DNA of 64,000 nt from Burkholderia sp. Bp8992 (GTDB lineage Bacteria > Pseudomonadota > Gammaproteobacteria > Burkholderiales > Burkholderiaceae). Positions 36,860 through 45,091 of the stretch are shown here, in pieces. The position numbers and the translations under genes are program-made. The stretch spans positions 248,001-312,000 of the forward strand of contig NZ_QTQI01000001.1 in NCBI RefSeq assembly GCF_003853705.1, read 5' to 3'. The notes beneath the pieces are model-generated. The model saw only the letters and a list, made by a program, of their open reading frames with translations, had not been told where the DNA came from and did not search any database. Position 1 is the stretch's first letter. Every line of letters starts with the position of its first letter.

Positions 36860-37303
36860 ATGATGCAGGTCATGTGCGACGACAGAACCGACTACCACCG
36901 CCAGGCGCGCCGCGGATTGCGCACGGCGCATGCGCCGCAACGGGGATTCACGCTGATCGAGGTGCTGATCGCGCTGGCGATCGTGGCCGTGGCGCTGGGC
37001 GCCGTGATGCGCGCGATCGGCGCGCTCGCGTCGGATACCGACATGGCGCGCATGCGGCTGCTCGCGCTATGGAGTGCCGACAATGCGCTCGGCGAAATCC
37101 GCATCGCGTCGACCTGGCCGTCCGTCGGCACGAACACGTTCGCGTGCCCGCAGGGCCGCTACCGGTTCGTGTGCCGCCAGTCGGTGGCCGCGCTGCCGAG
37201 CCCGCTCGTGCGGCGCGTGACGGTGAGCGTGTATCCGTCCGCGGCGAGCCGCAACGTGCTCGCCGAAGTCGTCACGGTGATCCAGAATGAAGCGCGCCAG
37301 TGA
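36860..37303 (+). CDS. gspI: Type II secretion minor pseudopilin GspI
   Basis: A 147-residue prepilin-like protein. The basic leader ends at the peptidase site QRGFTLIEVLIALAIVAVAL, with the glycine-phenylalanine cleavage point and conserved E5, followed by a single membrane helix. The C-terminal domain (MARMRLLALWSADNALGEIR) matches GspI rather than GspG/H/J. Minor pseudopilins I, J and K form the tip that primes the secretion pseudopilus. Overlaps gspJ by 17 bases. gspK, D, E, G, L and M are not in the window. Confidence 0.88.
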   Translation: MMQVMCDDRTDYHRQARRGLRTAHAPQRGFTLIEVLIALAIVAVALGAVMRAIGALASDTDMARMRLLALWSADNALGEIRIASTWPSVGTNTFACPQGRYRFVCRQSVAALPSPLVRRVTVSVYPSAASRNVLAEVVTVIQNEARQ

Positions 37304-37955
37304 ACCGCGCGCGGCGGCGCGTGCGCCGCAACGGGGCTTCACGCTGATCGAGATGCTGGTCGCGATCGCGCTGCTCGCCGTGATCGCGTTGCTGTCGTGG
37401 CGCGGCCTCGATGCGACGATGCGCGGTCGCGACGATATCGCGTCGAATCTGGCGCAAACGCGTCTGCTCGGCCGCTATTTCTCCCAGTTGCAGTTCGACC
37501 TGACCAACCTCGTGACGGCCGACGAAGTGTTCGGGCCGCCGCTGCGCATTCGCCCGAACGAACTCGTGATGGTGCGCCATCTCGGCGTCGGCGGCGGGCC
37601 GGCGCAGATGCAGGTCGTGCGCTACCAGCTCAAGGGGCGCGAGCTCGTGCGCAGCGCGTCGCAGCCGCTCGCGTCGCTGGCCGACGTGGAGGACGCGCTG
37701 CAGCACATGGACGCGTTCGCGCGCGTGGTGGTCAGCAACGATGCGCGGACGATGCAGCTTTCCGTGTGGATTCCGCCGGGCGGATGGACGACGAGCCAGG
37801 CCGTCATCGAGCAGAGCTATGCGCAGTTTCTCGCGCAGCACGGCGTCAGCAATCTCACGTCGCTCGGCATGCCGCTGCCGCGCGGCGTGCGCTTCGCGGT
37901 CACGATGGGCGCGCCGGCAGTCGAGTACGTGCGGACGATCCCGATCGGCCAGTGA
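37287..37955 (+). CDS. gspJ: Type II secretion minor pseudopilin GspJ
   Basis: A 222-residue minor pseudopilin with leader cleavage site PQRGFTLIEMLVAIALLAVI. The following LLSWRGLDATMRGRDDIASN and QFDLTNLVTADEVFGPPLRI segments are typical for GspJ. It would sit in the inner membrane and assemble with GspI and GspK at the pseudopilus tip. Translationally coupled to gspI. The next gene is a TPR protein rather than gspK, which is unusual for a T2SS operon. Confidence 0.88.
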   Translation: MKRASEPRAAARAPQRGFTLIEMLVAIALLAVIALLSWRGLDATMRGRDDIASNLAQTRLLGRYFSQLQFDLTNLVTADEVFGPPLRIRPNELVMVRHLGVGGGPAQMQVVRYQLKGRELVRSASQPLASLADVEDALQHMDAFARVVVSNDARTMQLSVWIPPGGWTTSQAVIEQSYAQFLAQHGVSNLTSLGMPLPRGVRFAVTMGAPAVEYVRTIPIGQ

Positions 37956-38006
37956 CGGCGGCACGGGTTGTTCGACGCGCGGAACGTGTTCCGTCCCCCG
38001 GACAAA

Positions 38007-38038
38007 ATGGTCCGTAACTTTCGTCATACATCTGTTAT
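38007..38038 (+). promoter_or_regulatory. Shared regulatory block, site A, overlapping a Pho-box-like repeat
   Basis: AATGGTCCGTAAC (38006-38018), 13 bases, then CTGTTAT (38032-38038). The stretch TCGTCAT-ACAT-CTGTTAT (38021-38038) resembles a PhoB box, two 7-base half-sites 11 bases apart with 5/7 and 6/7 matches to CTGTCAT. It lies about 95 bases before the first TPR gene. Confidence 0.65.
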
Positions 38039-38133
38039 TGCCCGTCCGTTAGTCTCGTGGCGAGCATGACCGCCGCGACCGGTTCCATCGAGCCGTGTCA
38101 GCGGCGGCATCGGCAAACGGGAAGGGGGCGAAC

Positions 38134-40356
38134 GTGACGGTCGAGCACCGGCATGATGCACACGCGGGCGCGTCGGGACTCGACGCGCGCGGGCAACGGC
38201 AATCGGCGGCGATCCTGAGCCGCGCACAAAACTGGCACGGTGCAGGACGGTTCGACGACGCGGCGCGCGAATATCTCGCCGTGCTCGAGCAGGAACCGGA
38301 CAATCCCCAGGCATTGCACCTGTACGGCGTGCTGCAGTTCCAGCGGGGCGCGGCCGACGATGCCGAAGCGTTGTTGCGCCGGTCGATCGCGATCGCACCC
38401 GGCACGCGCGTCCTGTCGGATCTCGGCGCGATCGCCGGCGAGCGCGGCCGCATTGGCGAGGCGCTCGAGCATTTCGCGGCCGCGCTGCGTACGACACCCG
38501 ACGACGTGCAGACGCTCGTGCGCCGCGGCAACACGCTGCTCGGATTGCGTCGTTACGACGATGCACTGGCGTCGTTCGACCGCGCGCTCGCGGTGTCGCC
38601 GCTGGTACTCGATGCGCTCTGCAATCGCGGCAGCGCGCTGCGTGCGCTGCGCCGCTTCGACGATGCGCTCGATACCTACGATCGCGCGCTGATGGTCGAC
38701 CCGCGTTCGTTCGAATCGTGGTTCAACCGCGGCCTCGTGCTGCGCGAACTGCAGCGGCCGGCCGATGCGCTGCAGTGCTTCGAGCGCGCCAGCGCGATCC
38801 GTCCCGGCATGGCCGCGATCATGGCCGAGCGCGGCCGCACGCTGATCGATCTCGATCGGCCGGGCGAGGCGCTCGACGCGTTCAACGAAGCGATCGCGGC
38901 CGATCCGGCGCGGCTCGACGTGCTCTACAACAGCGCGGTCGCGCTCGAACGGCTCGGCCGCGCGGACGAAGCGCTGGCCCGCTGCGAGCGCGTGCTGGCG
39001 TTCGATCCGGATCATGTCCGCGCCCATGCGAGTCGCGGCAACGCGCTGCTGCAGCTCAAGCGCCACGACGAAGCCCTGGCCGCCTATGCGCGCGCGCTGG
39101 CGCTCGATCCGCACTCGACGGAGACGTTGTGCAACCGCGGTACCGCGTTGCGTTACCTGAAGCGCTTCGACGAAGCACTGGCCAGCTACGACGCCGCGCT
39201 TGCGCGCGACGCACGGTTCGCCGAGGCCTGGACCAACCGCAGCAACGTATTGCAGGACCTGCATCGCTACGACGAAGCGATGGCGTCGCTCGACCGTGCG
39301 CTCGCGCTGCGTCCCGATCACGCGACGAACTGGCTCAACCGCGGCAACCTGCATTTCGAAACGGCGCGCACGGACGACGCGCTCGCCGCGTACGACCGCG
39401 CGATCGCACTGCATCCCGACTATGCCGAAGCGCATTTCGCGCGCGCGTCGCTGTATCTGATCGAAGGCGATTTCGCGCGCGGCTGGCCCGAGTACGAATG
39501 GCGGCTGCGCGATGCGCAGCTTGCGCGGCACTACCGGCCGTTCACGCAGCCGGCGTGGCAGGGCGACACGCCGCTCGACGGCCGGACGGTGCTGATTCAT
39601 GCGGAACAAGGGTTCGGCGACACGCTGCAGTTCTGCCGTTATGTGCCGCTGGTGGCCGCGCGCGGTGCGCGGGTCGTGTTCGAGGTGCAGCCGCCGCTGC
39701 GCGCGCTGATGGCGTCGCTGCCCGGTGCGGTCGACGTGATCGCGCGCGGCGAGCCGCTGCCGGCGTTCGACTGCCAGGCGCCGCTGCTGAGCCTGCCGCA
39801 TGCGTTTCGCACCGACGAAGCCACCATTCCGCAAGCCGGCGCCTATCTGCATGCCGACCCGCAGCGCACGCGCGAGTGGGAAGCGCTGCTCGGCGAGCGG
39901 CGCCGGCCGCGGATCGGGATCGCGTGGGCCGGCAATCCGGAGCATCGCAACGATCACAACCGGTCGATCGATTTCGCGCGGCTCGCGCCGCTGTTCGATC
40001 TCGACGTCGACTGGATCAGCCTGCAAAAACCCGTGCGCGAACGCGACGCCGTGCTGCTCACGCAGGCGCCGGTGCTTCGCGTCGACGACGAACTTGGCGA
40101 CTTCGCGGACACGGCCGCGCTGATCGGCGCGCTGGATCTCGTGATCGCGGTCGATTCCGCGGTCGCGCACCTGGCGGGCGCGCTGGGCCGCGCGGTCTGG
40201 GTGCTGCTGCCAGATCCGGCGGAGTGGCGCTGGATGCGGACCCGCGGCGACAGCCCGTGGTACCCGTCCGCGCGGCTGTTCCGGCAGGCGGCGCCGGGCG
40301 ACTGGAAGAGCGCGATCGACGCGGTGCGTGCCGCGCTCGCGCCGATGGCACGTTAG
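38134..40356 (+). CDS. TPR protein with C-terminal GT9-like glycosyltransferase domain, paralogue 1
   Basis: About 740 residues. Residues 40-480 are a long run of tetratricopeptide repeats (repeated RRYDDALASFDRALAVSP-type units). From about 490 a glycosyltransferase-like domain begins with AEQGFGDTLQFCRYVPLVAA and includes IGIAWAGNPEHRNDHNRSID and VDSAVAHLAGALGRAVWVLL, the last resembling the D-(S/T)-x3-H-x-A-ALG-P motif of heptosyltransferases (GT9). TPR plus GT proteins of this layout glycosylate proteins in SPINDLY/OGT and autotransporter-heptosyltransferase systems. Start taken at GTG 38134 after AAGGGGGCG; GTG 38095 is the alternative. First of three tandem paralogues upstream of the giant adhesin. 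Confidence 0.85.
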   Translation: MTVEHRHDAHAGASGLDARGQRQSAAILSRAQNWHGAGRFDDAAREYLAVLEQEPDNPQALHLYGVLQFQRGAADDAEALLRRSIAIAPGTRVLSDLGAIAGERGRIGEALEHFAAALRTTPDDVQTLVRRGNTLLGLRRYDDALASFDRALAVSPLVLDALCNRGSALRALRRFDDALDTYDRALMVDPRSFESWFNRGLVLRELQRPADALQCFERASAIRPGMAAIMAERGRTLIDLDRPGEALDAFNEAIAADPARLDVLYNSAVALERLGRADEALARCERVLAFDPDHVRAHASRGNALLQLKRHDEALAAYARALALDPHSTETLCNRGTALRYLKRFDEALASYDAALARDARFAEAWTNRSNVLQDLHRYDEAMASLDRALALRPDHATNWLNRGNLHFETARTDDALAAYDRAIALHPDYAEAHFARASLYLIEGDFARGWPEYEWRLRDAQLARHYRPFTQPAWQGDTPLDGRTVLIHAEQGFGDTLQFCRYVPLVAARGARVVFEVQPPLRALMASLPGAVDVIARGEPLPAFDCQAPLLSLPHAFRTDEATIPQAGAYLHADPQRTREWEALLGERRRPRIGIAWAGNPEHRNDHNRSIDFARLAPLFDLDVDWISLQKPVRERDAVLLTQAPVLRVDDELGDFADTAALIGALDLVIAVDSAVAHLAGALGRAVWVLLPDPAEWRWMRTRGDSPWYPSARLFRQAAPGDWKSAIDAVRAALAPMAR

Positions 40357-40398
40357 ACACGACACGCGACACGAACAGCGACCAGTGGGGGCCACACG

Positions 40399-42642
40399 AT
40401 GACACCGAACGGGGAAGGGACGACACTCGCGAGCGCGCCGGTCGCGCCGGATCGCCGTCCGCCCGACACCGCGCAACTCGAACGGCTGCTCCTGCGCGCG
40501 CGCAAGGCACACCACGACGGCGCGCTGCAGCATGCGGAACACGCGTATACCGAATTGCTGACGCTCGATCCCGAGCATCCGGAGGCGCTGCACCTGCTCG
40601 GCGCGGTGCGATTCCAGCAAGGGCGCCTCGACGATGCCGAGCCGCTGATGCGGCGCTCGATCGAGCGCCGGCCGGTGCCGCTCGCGCTCGCGAATTATGC
40701 GGCGGTGCTGACGGGGCTCGGGCGCGAGCACGACGCGCTCACGCGGCTCGACGAAGCACTCGCGATCAATCCGGTCCATCAGCGCGTGCTGTTCCAGCGC
40801 GCGGGCCTGCTCGCGCAACTCGCGCGGTACGACGATGCGTGCGCGGTCTACGATCGGCTGCTCGAATTGACGCCCGGTTTTGCCGACGGCTATGTGAAGC
40901 GCAGCGACATGCTGCGCGCGCTCGGCCGTCACGACGACGCGCTCGCCGATTGCGACCGGTCGATCGCGCTGGCCGGGCGTTCGTTCGACGCGATGCGCGC
41001 GCGTGGCCTCGCGCTGCGCGAACTCGGCCGCTTTCGCGAGGCGGTCGACAGTTACGGCTACGCGCTCGCACAGAAACCGGGCAGCATCGATGTGCTGTTC
41101 CTGCGCGGCGTCGCGTATCTCGACCTGAGCGATCCGGAACGCGCGCTGGCGGATTTCAATGCGGCGATCGCGGCGAGCCCGACCTTCGTCGATGCGATCT
41201 TCAACAGCTCGATCGCGCTCGAACAGCTCGGCCGGCACGACGAGGCGCTCGTGCGCTGCGACCGCGTGCTCGCGATCGATCCGCGCCACGCGCGGGCGCT
41301 CGCGAACCGCGGCAATGCGGCCAGCCACCTGGAGCGCTATCGCGACGCGGTCGACAGCTATGCGCGCGCGCTCGACGTGGAACCGCGCAGCCCCGGCGTG
41401 CTGTGCAACTACGCGAGCGCGCTGATGCGCGTCGAGCGTCACGACGATGCGCGCGACATGTGCGACCGCGCGCTGGCGCTCGACGCCGGCTACGTGCCCG
41501 CCTGGTTCACGCGCGGCCGCGTGCAGCTCGAGACGCACCGCTACGCGGCCGCGCTCGACGACTTCGCGCGCGTGATCGACGCGACGCCACACGACAAGCT
41601 CGCGCACTTTCACAAGGGCAATGCGTTGCGCGCGTTGCGGCACCACGATGCCGCGCGGCAGGCGTATGCGGATGCGATCGATATCGATCCCGACTACGTG
41701 CTCGCGCACTGCATGCGCGCGTTCCTGTGTTTGTCGATCGGCGATTTCGAAGCCGGCTGGGCCGAGTACGAATGGCGCTGGCGCGACACGCAGCTCGATG
41801 CGAGCCGGCGCACGTTCGCGCAGCCGCGCTGGACGCACGGGATGCCGCTCGACGGCAAGACGATCCTGCTGTACCCGGAACAGGGGCTCGGCGACACGCT
41901 GCAGTTCTGCCGCTATGTCCCGCTCGTGAAAGCGCTCGGCGCGCGCATCGTGCTCGAAGCGCCGGTCGAACTGAAGACGCTGTTCGCGACGCTCGACGGC
42001 GTCGATACGCTCGTCGCGCGCGGCGAGCCGCTGCCGCCGTTCGACCTGCATTGCCCGCTGCTGAGCCTGCCGCTCGAATTCCGCACGGACCTGGCGTCGA
42101 TTCCCGCCGGCGTGCCGTATCTCGCGGCCGACCCCGTACGTGTCGCGCAATGGCGCGAACGGCTTGGCGCCGCGACGCGGCCGCGTATCGGCCTCGTGTG
42201 GTCCGGCAACCCGCTGCACCTGAACGACCGCAACCGCTCGATGACGCTCGCGGATCTGCTGCCGCTGTTCGACGACCGTTACGAGTGGATCAGCCTGCAG
42301 AAGGTGGTCCGCGACGAGGACCGTCCGGTGCTCGACGCGAGCGCGGTGCGCTTCGTCGGCGACGACCTTGCCGACTTCGCCGATACGGCGGCGCTGACTG
42401 CGCTGATGGACGGCATCGTCAGCGTCGATACGTCCGTCGCGCACCTTGCCGGCGCGCTCGGCCGGCCGCTTGCGCTGATGATTCCCCATACGCCCGATTT
42501 CCGCTGGCTGCTCGAACGCGACGACAGCCCGTGGTATCCGTCGGCGCGGCTGTTCCGCCAGCCCGAGGGCGGGCAGTGGGCGCCCGTCGTCGAGCGGATC
42601 GCGGCCGGGTTGCCAATGCTCGTCGGCGGAGGCGCGCAATGA
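40399..42642 (+). CDS. TPR protein with GT9-like domain, paralogue 2
   Basis: A 747-residue paralogue of the gene before it, with the same two-part layout: TPR units over about residues 40-480, then PEQGLGDTLQFCRYVPLVKA (from about 492), IGLVWSGNPLHLNDRNRSMT and VDTSVAHLAGALGRPLALMI (about 675). The invariant histidine and GNP loop are kept, so it is likely active. It starts at ATG 43 bases after paralogue 1 and overlaps paralogue 3 by ATGA. The predicted location is the cytoplasm; no signal peptide is seen. Acceptor and donor are unknown; the neighbouring adhesin is the obvious candidate acceptor. Confidence 0.87.
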   Translation: MTPNGEGTTLASAPVAPDRRPPDTAQLERLLLRARKAHHDGALQHAEHAYTELLTLDPEHPEALHLLGAVRFQQGRLDDAEPLMRRSIERRPVPLALANYAAVLTGLGREHDALTRLDEALAINPVHQRVLFQRAGLLAQLARYDDACAVYDRLLELTPGFADGYVKRSDMLRALGRHDDALADCDRSIALAGRSFDAMRARGLALRELGRFREAVDSYGYALAQKPGSIDVLFLRGVAYLDLSDPERALADFNAAIAASPTFVDAIFNSSIALEQLGRHDEALVRCDRVLAIDPRHARALANRGNAASHLERYRDAVDSYARALDVEPRSPGVLCNYASALMRVERHDDARDMCDRALALDAGYVPAWFTRGRVQLETHRYAAALDDFARVIDATPHDKLAHFHKGNALRALRHHDAARQAYADAIDIDPDYVLAHCMRAFLCLSIGDFEAGWAEYEWRWRDTQLDASRRTFAQPRWTHGMPLDGKTILLYPEQGLGDTLQFCRYVPLVKALGARIVLEAPVELKTLFATLDGVDTLVARGEPLPPFDLHCPLLSLPLEFRTDLASIPAGVPYLAADPVRVAQWRERLGAATRPRIGLVWSGNPLHLNDRNRSMTLADLLPLFDDRYEWISLQKVVRDEDRPVLDASAVRFVGDDLADFADTAALTALMDGIVSVDTSVAHLAGALGRPLALMIPHTPDFRWLLERDDSPWYPSARLFRQPEGGQWAPVVERIAAGLPMLVGGGAQ

Positions 42643-44906
42643 GTGCGCGCCGCGCGGCTGCGCCGCTGGCGGGCGCCGTACCGGGCGCTGCGGCCGTGCC
42701 GCTGCAAGCGGTGCTCGCCGATGCGCTGCGCCAGGCGCGCACGCGTCTCGAACAGCGCGACTTCGCCGGGGCCGGACGGCTCTACGAAGGCGTGCTGGCG
42801 ATGGCGCCCGATCATGTCGAGGCGCTGCACCTGCTGGGCCTCGTGCACCTGCAGCTCGGCGATCCCGCACGGGCCGAGCCGCTGATCGCGCGCTCGATGA
42901 CGCTCGGATTGACCCAGCCGTGGAATCTGGCGAACCACGCGGCGGCACTGACCGGTGTCGGCCGTCATCGCGACGCACTCGCGCTCGCCGATCGCGCACT
43001 CGCGGCCGATCCGGACCATGCGCCGTCGCATGCGGCGCGCGGCGATGCGCTGCTTGCGCTCGGGCAATACGACGCGGCGTTGGCCACTTACGATCGGGCG
43101 CTCGTGCGCGAACCGGCGCATGCAATGGCGTGGCGCAAGCGCGGCGAGACGTTGCGCCGGCTCGAGCGGCCCGCTGACGCGCTGATCAGCATCGAGCGCG
43201 CGTTGCGGATCGACCCGAACGATGCGACCGCGAACATCGAGCGCGGGCATGCGCTGCGCGCGCTCGGCCATCGCGAGCAGGCGCTGCACAGCTATCAGCT
43301 CGCGATGGTCGTGCGCGGCAAGACGCCGGAGCTCGTCTACGCGTGCGGCGTCGTGATGACCGAACTGGGTCGCCCGGCCGACGCGCTCGCGTGTCTCGAC
43401 GAAGGGCTCGCACGTCTGCCGAAGGACGAGCAGTTGCTGTACGCGAGTTGCGTTGCGCTGGATTTGCTACATGCCCGCGACGAATTGCTGAAGCGCTGCG
43501 ACCGGCTGCTCGCGCTGAATCGCGGCAACGTCGCCGCGTGGGTCGGGCGCGGCAACGCGCTGCTCGGGCTCGAACGTCACGCGGAAGCCGCGCAGGCGTA
43601 TGCCGAAGCGCTGGCACGCAATCCCGGCGATATCGACGCGCGCCGCAATCGCGCGGCTGCGCTGCGCGCGCTCGGCCGGTTCGACGACGCGCTCGCCGAT
43701 TACGACGCGGCGCTGGCGCTGACGGGCCCGCACGCGGAACTGCATTACAACCGCGCGCTCGCGCTGCAGCAGCTCGGCCGCTACGACGACGCGCTCGCGA
43801 GCCACGCGGCGGCGGCGGCCGCGCCGGCGGACACGGCGCAGGCTTTGTTCACGCGTGCGCTTGCACGCCAGCACCTCGGCGCCGACGACGCGGCGCTGAC
43901 CGATTACGCCGACGCATGCCGGCGCGATCCGAATCATGGCGCCGCGCGCCGCTCGGAGGCGTTCTGCCGGCTGCTGACGGGCGATTTCGACGCGGGCTGG
44001 CGGCAGCACGAGGCGCGCTGGGAGGCGGCCGACGTGATGCTGCACCGGCGTCATGCGGACCGGCCGCGATGGACCGGCGACGAACCGCTCGCGGGTCGCA
44101 CGCTGCTGCTGCATGCGGAGCAGGGTTATGGCGACACGCTGCAGTTCTGCCGCTACGCGAACCTGGCGCACGACGCGGGCGCGACCGTGATCGTCGAGGC
44201 GCCGGCCGCGCTCGGCGAGCTGCTCGGCACGCTGCGCGGCGTGAGCCGCGTCGTCACCGAAGGGCAGCCTATGCCGGCGTTCGACCTGCACTGTCCGCTG
44301 ATGAGCCTGCCGTACGCGTTCCGCACGACGCTCGATACGGTGCCGGCCGACGTACCGTACTTGCGCGCCGATGTGTCGCGGCGTGCCGCGTGGGCACGGC
44401 GCATCGACGCGATCGCGCCGCCGGGCCGGTTGCGCGTCGGGCTCGCGTGGTCCGGCAACCCGCGCCACTCGAACGACGAGAACCGCTCGATACCGTTCGC
44501 CATGCTCGCACCGCTCGTCGCGAGCGACGCGCTCGACGCGACGTTCGTGAGCCTGCAGTCGCAGGTTCGCGCGCGCGATGCCGACGCGTTCGCCGCGAGC
44601 GGCGTGCTGTCGTTCGCGGACGCGTTGCACGACTTCTCCGAAACGGCGGCGCTGGTCGACACGCTGGATCTCGTGATCAGCGTCGACACGTCGGTCGCGC
44701 ATCTGGCCGGCGCGCTCGGGCGGCCGGTCTGGGTGCTGCTGCCGCGCGTGCCGGACTGGCGCTGGCTGCTCGAACGCGACGACAGCCCGTGGTATCCGGC
44801 CGCGACGCTGTTCCGGCAGACGCGGCCGGGAGACTGGCCGGCGGTCATCGGCCGCGTGGTCGACGCGCTCGGCAAGGCACGCCGCGACCGCCCCGCGGCG
44901 GCGTGA
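42639..44906 (+). CDS. TPR protein with GT9-like domain, paralogue 3
   Basis: A 755-residue paralogue. TPR units over about 30-480 are more diverged in the N-terminal third (MSARRAAAPLAGAVPGAAAV lead). The catalytic part has AEQGYGDTLQFCRYANLAHD, VGLAWSGNPRHSNDENRSIP and VDTSVAHLAGALGRPVWVLL. It shares an ATGA overlap with paralogue 2 and is followed by site B and the adhesin. Three non-identical copies suggest different sugar or acceptor specificities, or sequential steps. The gene order glycosyltransferases then adhesin resembles adhesin-modifying loci, but no modification is shown by sequence. Confidence 0.87.
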   Translation: MSARRAAAPLAGAVPGAAAVPLQAVLADALRQARTRLEQRDFAGAGRLYEGVLAMAPDHVEALHLLGLVHLQLGDPARAEPLIARSMTLGLTQPWNLANHAAALTGVGRHRDALALADRALAADPDHAPSHAARGDALLALGQYDAALATYDRALVREPAHAMAWRKRGETLRRLERPADALISIERALRIDPNDATANIERGHALRALGHREQALHSYQLAMVVRGKTPELVYACGVVMTELGRPADALACLDEGLARLPKDEQLLYASCVALDLLHARDELLKRCDRLLALNRGNVAAWVGRGNALLGLERHAEAAQAYAEALARNPGDIDARRNRAAALRALGRFDDALADYDAALALTGPHAELHYNRALALQQLGRYDDALASHAAAAAAPADTAQALFTRALARQHLGADDAALTDYADACRRDPNHGAARRSEAFCRLLTGDFDAGWRQHEARWEAADVMLHRRHADRPRWTGDEPLAGRTLLLHAEQGYGDTLQFCRYANLAHDAGATVIVEAPAALGELLGTLRGVSRVVTEGQPMPAFDLHCPLMSLPYAFRTTLDTVPADVPYLRADVSRRAAWARRIDAIAPPGRLRVGLAWSGNPRHSNDENRSIPFAMLAPLVASDALDATFVSLQSQVRARDADAFAASGVLSFADALHDFSETAALVDTLDLVISVDTSVAHLAGALGRPVWVLLPRVPDWRWLLERDDSPWYPAATLFRQTRPGDWPAVIGRVVDALGKARRDRPAAA

Positions 44907-44927
44907 CCGGCCTTCCATGACAAAAGC

Positions 44928-44984
44928 TACGGACCTTTTCACGGCGGCCGGAATGGTCCGTAACAGTCGCCACGTCGCTGCCAT
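44928..44984 (+). promoter_or_regulatory. Shared regulatory block, site B (adhesin promoter) with inverted half-site
   Basis: GAATGGTCCGTAAC (44951-44964), 13 bases, then CTGCCATTCG from 44978. Upstream, TACGGACC (44928-44935) is the inverted copy of GGTCCGTA, so this site carries two opposed half-sites 21 bases apart. It lies about 110 bases before the adhesin ATG at 45092, which supports that start over the ATG at 44996. Confidence 0.7.
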
Positions 44985-45091
44985 TCGCGCTTCGTATGGT
45001 CTTCGGATTCCAGCGGCCCGTTTCGGGCGCAACGACATGTGCGGTGCCGGACCGGCGCCGCGCGCAAATTCCTAGCATCGGGGTGGCAAGA

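Noticed and set aside
38134-44906. DNA-level tandem repeats or CRISPR-like array in the TPR region
   Set aside because: The periodicity is that of degenerate 34-residue protein repeats; no identical DNA repeats with unique spacers are present.
44996-45091. Upstream ATG at 44996 as adhesin start
   Set aside because: It would begin only about 10 bases after the promoter-like element and puts non-conserved residues before the signal peptide; ATG 45092 fits better.
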